A DNA stretch of 64,000 bases from Symsagittifera roscoffensis (lineage: Eukaryota; Xenacoelomorpha; Acoela; Convolutidae): contig NC_087070.1 in NCBI RefSeq assembly GCF_963678635.1, forward strand, positions 40,927,831 through 40,991,830. The letters are read 5' to 3'. The position numbers and the translations under genes are program-made. The notes under the pieces were generated by a model. The model was not told the DNA's origin, made no database searches, and saw only the letters and a program-made list of their open reading frames with translations. Shown in pieces: positions 57,671 through 64,000 of this stretch. Position 1 is the stretch's first letter. Each line of letters begins with the position of its first letter.

Positions 57671-60073
57671 TCAATGCTCCATTTCCTCCTCCTGTGACGC
57701 TGACTCTGCACTCTCGGTCTCCGTGTCTTGTAGCACGTCATTGACTATCCTGACGCTGTTGGAAGCCGTCCTCCAACACTTCTGCTCTTCCACCCTCTGT
57801 TTACAGCAAGGTAGGGGATCCACGTTTGATTCTCTGTTTCTACAGAAGCTGTTGTGGAGACACAACGTCACGTTTCTCTCCAAATCTTCTTTCAGCATCT
57901 CTGCCTTCTCATTTCCACTACGCTCGCTCGTCCTGGAAATTCTTTTCACAGCGGTGGTCACTGCATTCCGATGGGTCACGAAAGCTCGCTTGAAAGCTCC
58001 TGCCCCAATGTCCAGCTGATATTCACTGTACACTCTGCCATGTTTCGACATATGCTTTTTCGCATACTCGTACAACCATGCAGTCATGTTAGCTCTGAAC
58101 CATGGCATCAATCGTTTTCTTGCCCATATCTTCTTCACTTCCATCGGAATGTTTAGAACTTTGCACATTGTCTCAAAAAGATCTAAATCTTTTAGACAAT
58201 CTAATTTCTGCAATTGTTCTCTCGTCGGTGCTTCCTGTCTATTATTTTCTCTCACATAAGCTTCCAGCCATCGTATCGCCATCATAACTCCCACTATCAC
58301 TATTGTTATGGGCTGTGATGAATCTGGTAAACCCATGGAGAGCAGCTCTCCAGAGTCCCAGATCAACACCAGATTACTACGCTTGGGATACCACCAGGTC
58401 TGCAGCAAGCAGTGGCAAGGAAACTCATCATGCGTCAACATGATGCTCCTCCAATTACGTTTTCCCGAAGCTTCCAGCAATGGTTCCACTTCCATCATCA
58501 CTCGGTGGATTTCATCATTCTCATCTACTGCATTGTAATCTGTGACAGTTGATCCTCTCTGTTTCTGTTTTTCAAAGTCACTGAAGTTCCCGCTCACATA
58601 TCCCATGAATTTCTTTCCTAGTATTGACTCCAACTCTTCTTTGGTTCTTTCTGGAACTGCTGAGAAAATCTTACACAGTAACTCGTAAGACTTTTCAGAC
58701 ATTCTTGCCAAACTCACGCACTTCGGCACTGAAAAAGCTTGATCCACGATCGTTCTTGTGCTCTTCACGTCCACAGCCACGAAATGTACAGGGTATCTGC
58801 TCTTGCACATTGGAGCCAACGTTGAACCCACCAAATATCGTGCTCCTGATGGTCTACAATAAGTTTCGCTGTGTCTGATGTTCATCTCCGTTTCGATTGC
58901 TTCCCTCCATTTTCCTATATACTTCTGCTCAGTCTGCAGAACTCCTGGAAATACCTCTACGCTGATGGCTGTGACCATCTCATGTTTCTGTTCTAGATTC
59001 AATAGTGACTCTAAAGAACCAAACATGCTGTAGAATCCTAGTGCTGTCACTAGATTCACATCGGTTCCTCCATGGCAATCTGCTATCAGTTCCGTTTCCG
59101 TTCTTGCTTTCATCACTACATTTCCAAACAATACCGTCAACTGCTTGTGTTGTTTCTCCAGGGTTTTCACACAGTCTAGACTTCCACAAACGTGACCCTC
59201 TAGTCCACAGACTTCCGCCAGACAGCTACCAGGTTTGACCCAGTCTTCTGGTCCCCAGCCAGGCAACTCCACTCTATCTTCTCCGTTGCTCTTAGAGGCT
59301 GTTATCATCACATTATATATGATGTTGAGGTCACGCAGGTTACAGTCCACATTCAGTTCCCTCTGTATGTCCTGTGTCGCCCGTAATATTGAGTCAGCGT
59401 TGGGACTAGGACACCATGATGGCTTCATCAATTCCCACACTGCCATCAAGCTTGTTCTCAGTAATTCATCTGAGAATCCCAACCCAAATTCCACTCTCTT
59501 GTCGGATTTTGGTACTGAAGGTGCAGTCACCTCTTCTTCCAAGACCAATCCCAATTTGGCCTGTGGATTGTTAACGCTCTTAGTCGTCACAATTCTGGAC
59601 GTCCAGAATCTTAGTAACACCGCCTGCTCATAATCAAAGAAGCAATCACGTATGTCTTCACTCAGGAAAGGATTGTACGCTATCCCTATGATCCCGGATA
59701 CATAGCTATATGACTTCTTCTTGATCGGTCCACAGTATTCACTGGATTTCGGCAATGCTCCCATAGATTCTTTAGTGAGCCTCAACTCCTTGTTTGAGAA
59801 TCTCCTGATCTCGTCTATCTTTTTCATGGGTTCCAATTCTTCAGGTTCTTTCATGTTCACCCTCATCGGTTTACTTTGCTGCATATCCAGCATTGCTAGT
59901 AAGAACATGGCTTTCGTTCGCTCATCGCCTTCCTTCAACATTTTAACACAAGTGCTTAATGCAGGTACTGAGATCTGCTCTATCAGGAATCGAATGAAAC
60001 AGAGAGCGTCTCTCCGCTTTGCACACGCTACTGCTGCTCCCTCCTGGACTATCAGATCCCTCAGATTCGTCAT
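57671..60073 (-). CDS. Unassigned 800-residue protein of the Ty3-like element (ORF 3b)
   Basis: ATG at 60073, stop at 57671, no interruption. It lies between pol and the 3' LTR, the usual env position. It does not look like an envelope: there is no N-terminal signal peptide, no terminal transmembrane anchor, no furin site and no fusion peptide; only one modest hydrophobic stretch (ITIVIVGVMMAI) occurs late in the protein. Mixed alpha/beta composition, Cys-containing patches (CGLEGHVCGSLDC), a basic region near the C terminus and an acidic end (ESAESASQEEEMEH). I recognise no family. Candidates such as a captured host or viral protein would need profile or structure searches. Confidence 0.8.
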   Translation of the reverse strand: MTNLRDLIVQEGAAVACAKRRDALCFIRFLIEQISVPALSTCVKMLKEGDERTKAMFLLAMLDMQQSKPMRVNMKEPEELEPMKKIDEIRRFSNKELRLTKESMGALPKSSEYCGPIKKKSYSYVSGIIGIAYNPFLSEDIRDCFFDYEQAVLLRFWTSRIVTTKSVNNPQAKLGLVLEEEVTAPSVPKSDKRVEFGLGFSDELLRTSLMAVWELMKPSWCPSPNADSILRATQDIQRELNVDCNLRDLNIIYNVMITASKSNGEDRVELPGWGPEDWVKPGSCLAEVCGLEGHVCGSLDCVKTLEKQHKQLTVLFGNVVMKARTETELIADCHGGTDVNLVTALGFYSMFGSLESLLNLEQKHEMVTAISVEVFPGVLQTEQKYIGKWREAIETEMNIRHSETYCRPSGARYLVGSTLAPMCKSRYPVHFVAVDVKSTRTIVDQAFSVPKCVSLARMSEKSYELLCKIFSAVPERTKEELESILGKKFMGYVSGNFSDFEKQKQRGSTVTDYNAVDENDEIHRVMMEVEPLLEASGKRNWRSIMLTHDEFPCHCLLQTWWYPKRSNLVLIWDSGELLSMGLPDSSQPITIVIVGVMMAIRWLEAYVRENNRQEAPTREQLQKLDCLKDLDLFETMCKVLNIPMEVKKIWARKRLMPWFRANMTAWLYEYAKKHMSKHGRVYSEYQLDIGAGAFKRAFVTHRNAVTTAVKRISRTSERSGNEKAEMLKEDLERNVTLCLHNSFCRNRESNVDPLPCCKQRVEEQKCWRTASNSVRIVNDVLQDTETESAESASQEEEMEH

Positions 60074-60240
60074 AAGGAAAACTTTTTCTTCGTACTTCTC
60101 AACTGATCGTTCATCTCGTCCAGATCTTGTATGGTTTGGTTCGTCTGAACCTTCTGTGTTACTTTCGCCCCTTTTGGTGGCACAGCTGCTCTCAGTGGTG
60201 AACCAGACGAGGTCGCCTCGCTGTTCATCTCCCGATGCAT
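60070..60240 (-). CDS. Short ORF 3a overlapping ORF 3b by ATGA
   Basis: From ATG at 60240 it encodes about 56 residues (MHREMNSEATSSG... QTIQDLDEMNDQLRSTKKK). Its stop TGA (60072-60070) overlaps the ORF 3b start as ATGA. The frame is open back to about 60290, through an AAG/GTGAAAC site that could be a splice acceptor, so it may be the start of a spliced message rather than a free-standing gene. Charged and probably coiled-coil. Confidence 0.45.
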   Translation of the reverse strand: MHREMNSEATSSGSPLRAAVPPKGAKVTQKVQTNQTIQDLDEMNDQLRSTKKKFSL

Positions 60241-60260
60241 TCTCGTCAGTTTCACCTTAA

Positions 60261-60540
60261 TATATATCGTTAAAATTTGCTTAAAGACAGTTCAGATAAA
60301 AAGATATTTATCCTAAAATTTATTAAAATCAATTGGTTTCTAAAATTTTGGAATTCGACCTAAGATTGGACAGTCCAAACTTTGGATCTATTCCCAAGAT
60401 CGCCACCCAGCTGTTCATGGTCACCAACCCCTACTTACCCATGATCTTAATAACCTAACACATAACATAACCTAACATAACACACATATCACATATTACA
60501 CACAACTTAGTCTTTGGCCTAACACCCTCTCGCACATCAC
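60261..60540 (-). other. Spacer between pol and ORF 3a
   Basis: About 280 bp, AT-rich, containing a short array of TAACATAACC-like words (60451-60490). Possible acceptor sites (AATCTTAG, ATTAAG) on the minus strand would suit a spliced subgenomic transcript. No coding sequence. Confidence 0.45.
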
Positions 60541-63500
60541 TCAGCCTATACTAAAGTAATATTTCTTATGTAGGTATACTTGTATGTTCGTATCAGAGAA
60601 TATCACGTGTACAAGCGCGTACAATTCCCGAGGATGCAGTCTTCCTCTATTTGGATCGTACACTGGAAGCGAAAGCTCCTTCACGTCCATTTCCACAAGG
60701 AAGTCCCTCAGCCTCGTCAAAGACAAGACTAGATTTTCTGGGTCCACGTGTTGCTTCTCTGTCGCCCTCGTTACCAGGAAGCATAAGTACTTTCCCGGTA
60801 TTTGCGACACCGCCGGGGGTAAGGCTGCTACGCCCCCTATCCCTGGTCTTTGCTTCCAAAGGAATTCCACGTTTTTATATTCCCTCTTAAAATCTGCCGC
60901 TAGCGCCGTCCTAAAACTCATGTCTGCGGTGATAGCTACCGCACATGTTCTGTTTGTGAGTATGAAATCACTGTCTGTTAGTATTATGTTACTTGAATAT
61001 TCATTTGGTAAGTTAAAATATGACTCAACTACCCTGCCTATGTCAGGTTTCTTAGGTTCTTCACCTCTTTCTGCTTCTAAGTTTCCTGTTTCTCTTGCTA
61101 TTCTCAATTTTTTTATTATCAAGTTTTCAGTGTGGGTAAGTCCTACCCCCACTCCCCGGACAAAAATATCCATCGGCGTCCCCGTCGATCGCATACCGGG
61201 TATTAAGTCAAGATTAGAAGCTGGAATGAGAAGTTGTCCTTCCTGGGCAGCCCAGGAAGGATCATCTCGTTCGGTCTTAATGTATTTCGCGCTTTCGCGA
61301 TCTACGTCTTGAATCGTAACGCTGGTCTTTTCAGGGTCTGATGTCATTTCGTTCAGCCACTCTAAGACACGCAGGTTCGTCAGGTCTTGTTCATTTGACT
61401 GCTGTTGCTCATCGTCGAACTCCACCTCGGGTTTCGACCAGTCGTCAACCCACTCATCGTTGTGATCATCGACTATGTCAATGTCCTGTGACACGGTTAT
61501 TTCCTCTAAACCCACTACTTCCTCCACTATTTTCTTTAGATCTATCCTATCCACTACGAAGTCGTCACCGTAAGGATTGTATTTCTTTCTTGGTCTCATC
61601 CCGTCTTTCTGACGAGTCTGCATCGTGAACGGAAGATCTGGTTCCATGTTCTTGGGAATCTCTGTCTGTTCGGAATCCTGCCAATCTTCCTCTCCGTAGG
61701 GCAAGGTTTCATCGTCTGCTTCGATCTGTTCGTTGGGATCCACGTCCAATGGTGTATCCGTGCCTTCCTCTACGACTTCGTTTCCATCGTTCTTCTCCCT
61801 GGTGCCTTTTTCATTGATCTCACAAGCAGGGTTCATCATTAGATAATCCCCCTCTTCCATGTCTGCAGGTATACACCAGTCTTCTGTCGATGGATTGTGT
61901 GGCTTGATGTTCTCGTAGTGGGCGGCTCGGCCAGTACTCAGTCTATAAAAACGTCCCTCTTGGTGCACCTCTGTAATCATGAAGGGTCCCCTCCACTTCT
62001 TCAGAAGCTTTTTTGTCCCTTTCGGTGGTATAACGTTCTGAAATACCCATACGTAGTCTCCCACCGAGTAAGCCTTTGCACCAGCTGCTTTCTTGTCGAA
62101 TCTTTTCCTCTGCCTTGCCTGTGCCTGCTGAGTGTTTCGTCTACACAGGTCGTTCAACTCCTGTTGGCGTCTGATCACGTCCCTCACGTAGACCTGTGGG
62201 GATGTTTTCTTTCCCTCATACTCTGGGTAGAAGAATGTCAAGGGTAAAGACTTCTCGTGTCCCGTCAGCATCATGTGTGGACTGACTCCAGTGGTGGAGT
62301 GTTGCGTGCTATTATAAGCTCCCATCACCTGTGGAAGGTATCTGTCCCAATCGGTCATGTACCTGGAACAATATACTCTCAGCATCGACACTAACGTCCT
62401 ATTCTGTCTTTCCACTAAGCCATTCGTCTGAGGGTGGTATGTCGTGGAGTGAGCCTGAGCGACTTGTGACCGTCTCATAAGCTCTTTCGTAAGCTCGCCT
62501 ACGAAAGCCGTTCCATTGTCCGATTGAAACGTCATTGGACATCCGTGTCTTGCTATCCACGTATTGATCAGGTGGTCGCATGTCTCTTCCGCCGAGGCAG
62601 TTATGCAGGGCACGGCCTCTGCATACTTCGTGAAGTGATCTATCATGACCAAGACTTGGTTGTAACCGCTGTCTGTCATGCATATCTTCTGGTGATCTAT
62701 CTGCACCACCTCGTTGAATTCAGACGACTCAATTGATTGTAAAGGAAATCGCAACTTCCTAGGATCCTTGACCTGTTGGCATGACAGACATGCTGTCACC
62801 CATTTCTCGCATGCCTTTTTCATCCCAGGCCACTCAAAGCGCTTCAGGATCCTCTGATACACTTTGTCGATCCCTTGATGGCCCATCTGATCATGCGACC
62901 TGAATAATAGTTCTGTCTGATAGAGTTGCGGCAACACTATCGCGTTATATTTGTATAAGACCTTGTCTTCTTCTCTTCTCCTGCAAGCCACGATCCCGTC
63001 CTTGTTCAGATATAATCTCCCCTCCTTCTGCATGAAGTATTGTCTCAGGATCCTATAGCTGTCTTCTTCCAGGTCACCTTTGTCAGGTGCACCGTTTTCT
63101 ATCCACCTTTTTAAGTTGCTTGTCATTCGATCATTTCTCTGCGCCCTTAGAAGGTCCGAGAGTCTGTATCTCGCCTTCAAGTACGTCTTCATGATTCTCA
63201 TCTGACTGTTCAGCTCGTTGGGCTGATGTGTGTCTTCTTCCATCTTAACGCACCAAATCTTCGCCAACGGTTGTGTTTCTTGTTGAAACGGCTGAAGATC
63301 AGTCCTGACTACCTCTTTCTGCGGCAACAGGCTTATCGAACGTTTCGATACCGCTATCGTTTCTAAGTCATCCGCTGCGTTGTCAAAGACTCTTTCGCTT
63401 GGTATTAGGTAGCGATCACTGTCAGGATCCTGGTACACCTCTCTGTCCAGGTTTCTCGCCCGAGTTTCCACTAGTAGCGTGTGTATCGCCAGTTCTGACA

Positions 63501-63999
63501 GTTCTGATCCCGAGGTCGAATCCCTGTCTGAATAGGTGTTCATTCTCGAGCTTTCTGACTTATCATCCGTCGAAGGTGTTGTGCCGGAGACTGCACGCTC
63601 CTCCAGATCATGTCCGTATTTCCTTCGCATCCATCTGAACTCCCCGGACAAAACTTTGTTCTCTAGGTCCTGTTTCTCATCAGGAATTTTCTCGTCTATC
63701 TCGGACTTCCCGGACAAATTCACTTGTCCCGGGTGTTGATCTTGTGATTGCTGGTTTTTCTCCTCATCCTTCTCCCCGGACAAATAGTCTTGCAGCAGAT
63801 TTTGTTCTACCTCTTCACCCTCTTTTTCCCGGTCTACAAAGGTGACGGTTTTCTTTCGCTTGCTGCTCCCTTGTTCTTTCCGTCCGTAAGAAGTACTGGT
63901 TAAAATCTCTTGGGGCATTGAGGATACTAGTTGCTGAACTATTGTCCTACAATCCCTCTTGTTCTCCTCGTGCTGTTGTCTGGACGGCATGATCTTCAC
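60541..63999 (-). CDS. Ty3-like pol, C-terminal part: linker, integrase, acidic region, macro-like domain
   Basis: Open to the window edge, so N-terminally partial. Residue numbers count from the edge. A charged linker occupies 1-330, with three LSGE/LSGK repeats. The integrase H2C2 finger is H369, H374, C404, C407. Catalytic D435 (VQIDHQ), D494 (FQSDNGT) and E530 (GLVERQN) give exact D,D(35)E spacing. The GPY/F module is KKWRGPF (668-673). An acidic region covers about 705-890, and the macro-like domain about 1004-1146. Integrase inserts the cDNA; all its catalytic residues are present. The extension after the GPF module, about 450 residues, is far longer than usual. Confidence 0.9.
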   Translation of the reverse strand: MKIMPSRQQHEENKRDCRTIVQQLVSSMPQEILTSTSYGRKEQGSSKRKKTVTFVDREKEGEEVEQNLLQDYLSGEKDEEKNQQSQDQHPGQVNLSGKSEIDEKIPDEKQDLENKVLSGEFRWMRRKYGHDLEERAVSGTTPSTDDKSESSRMNTYSDRDSTSGSELSELAIHTLLVETRARNLDREVYQDPDSDRYLIPSERVFDNAADDLETIAVSKRSISLLPQKEVVRTDLQPFQQETQPLAKIWCVKMEEDTHQPNELNSQMRIMKTYLKARYRLSDLLRAQRNDRMTSNLKRWIENGAPDKGDLEEDSYRILRQYFMQKEGRLYLNKDGIVACRRREEDKVLYKYNAIVLPQLYQTELLFRSHDQMGHQGIDKVYQRILKRFEWPGMKKACEKWVTACLSCQQVKDPRKLRFPLQSIESSEFNEVVQIDHQKICMTDSGYNQVLVMIDHFTKYAEAVPCITASAEETCDHLINTWIARHGCPMTFQSDNGTAFVGELTKELMRRSQVAQAHSTTYHPQTNGLVERQNRTLVSMLRVYCSRYMTDWDRYLPQVMGAYNSTQHSTTGVSPHMMLTGHEKSLPLTFFYPEYEGKKTSPQVYVRDVIRRQQELNDLCRRNTQQAQARQRKRFDKKAAGAKAYSVGDYVWVFQNVIPPKGTKKLLKKWRGPFMITEVHQEGRFYRLSTGRAAHYENIKPHNPSTEDWCIPADMEEGDYLMMNPACEINEKGTREKNDGNEVVEEGTDTPLDVDPNEQIEADDETLPYGEEDWQDSEQTEIPKNMEPDLPFTMQTRQKDGMRPRKKYNPYGDDFVVDRIDLKKIVEEVVGLEEITVSQDIDIVDDHNDEWVDDWSKPEVEFDDEQQQSNEQDLTNLRVLEWLNEMTSDPEKTSVTIQDVDRESAKYIKTERDDPSWAAQEGQLLIPASNLDLIPGMRSTGTPMDIFVRGVGVGLTHTENLIIKKLRIARETGNLEAERGEEPKKPDIGRVVESYFNLPNEYSSNIILTDSDFILTNRTCAVAITADMSFRTALAADFKREYKNVEFLWKQRPGIGGVAALPPAVSQIPGKYLCFLVTRATEKQHVDPENLVLSLTRLRDFLVEMDVKELSLPVYDPNRGRLHPRELYALVHVIFSDTNIQVYLHKKYYFSIG
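60544..60993 (-). other. Macro-like (TARG1-type) domain at the pol C terminus
   Basis: Sub-feature of pol. Segments in order follow the TARG1-type macro fold: first strand and helix (NIILTDSDF, then CAVAITADMSFRTALAADFK), a central strand KYLCFLVTRA, a helix ENLVLSLTRLRDFLVEMDV, a strand ELSLPVY, then GRLHPRELYALVHVIF and a last strand NIQVYLH. Spacing and hydrophobic pattern match well across about 140 residues. Positions of interest differ: the Gly loop (MGAGIA in TARG1) reads FRTALA, the catalytic Lys position is Arg, and the catalytic Asp position appears to be Gly. ADP-ribose binding is possible; hydrolysis by the TARG1 mechanism is doubtful. Confidence 0.65.
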
Positions 64000-64000
64000 T

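Larger units (their letters stand above)
56230..63999 (-). mobile_element. Ty3-like LTR retroelement with macro domain and extra ORF (3' half)
   Basis: Minus-strand order: pol (from beyond 64000 to 60541), a short ORF (60240-60070), an 800-codon ORF (60073-57671), a purine tract (about 57265-57277) and a probable 3' LTR (to about 56230). Protease, RT and RNase H would lie beyond the right edge. The coding part has no frameshift, which suggests a young element. GC content is higher than in the host flanks. Confidence 0.75.

Noticed and set aside
57671-60073. Large downstream ORF as a retroviral envelope
   Set aside because: No signal peptide, membrane anchor, cleavage site or fusion peptide; only position supports Env.
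60440-60495. TAACATAACC words as a telomere-like array
   Set aside because: Only a few irregular units within an element spacer; no consistent telomeric repeat.

Overview
The window is AT-rich, repeat-dense metazoan DNA. Four sets of protein-coding exons are spread thinly among transposable elements. Spliced genes with GT-AG introns, a calcyphosin-type EF-hand gene, a DRG1 GTPase gene and a sperm/cilium RIIa-domain gene point to an animal with motile cilia or flagellated sperm. The low GC content, long repeat-filled introns and element mix (BEL/Pao, Ty3-like, jockey/CR1-like LINE, MULE, hAT MITEs, Helentron-like short elements) suit an aquatic invertebrate. I cannot name the phylum from sequence alone. 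A 200-base N run at 1373-1572 is an assembly gap.

Layout. 1-18.7 kb: essentially gene-free except for a terminal exon of an acidic protein (3755-3992). It is packed with a short dispersed family (here family H) that ends in a conserved 7-bp hairpin, two hAT-like MITEs with 8-bp target duplications, an 840-bp tandem duplication, and a large inverted repeat with arms of about 2.45 kb (9066-11513 and 14992-17440). 18.7-34.8 kb: a four-exon calcyphosin-like gene on the + strand. Its 12-kb first intron holds a DNA transposon (19163-21031) and a BEL/Pao retrotransposon (21103-27941), which sits between 223-bp direct repeats and has a truncated 3' LTR. 35.1-42.8 kb: a tandem segmental duplication of the 3' flank of DRG1. 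It carries a decayed FLYWCH-MULE transposon and an unidentified C-terminal coding exon; the distal copy has lost about 2.8 kb. 42.8-46.7 kb: DRG1, three exons, minus strand. 50.2-51.6 kb: an SP17/CABYR-like two-exon gene with a very long acidic tail. 54.3-56.2 kb: a 5'-truncated LINE reverse transcriptase, minus strand. 56.2-64 kb: the 3' half of a Ty3-like LTR retroelement on the minus strand, running off the right edge.

The most unusual object is this Ty3-like element. Its pol ORF continues past integrase into an acidic linker and then a C-terminal segment that reads as a TARG1-like macro (ADP-ribose-binding) domain with altered catalytic positions. Downstream, in the position where retroviruses carry env, lies an intact 800-residue ORF that I cannot assign. 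It is preceded by a short ORF that overlaps its start by ATGA. A retroelement carrying both a macro domain and a large unknown protein is the best candidate here for an undescribed system, plausibly one that acts against host ADP-ribosylation defence; that role is inference only.
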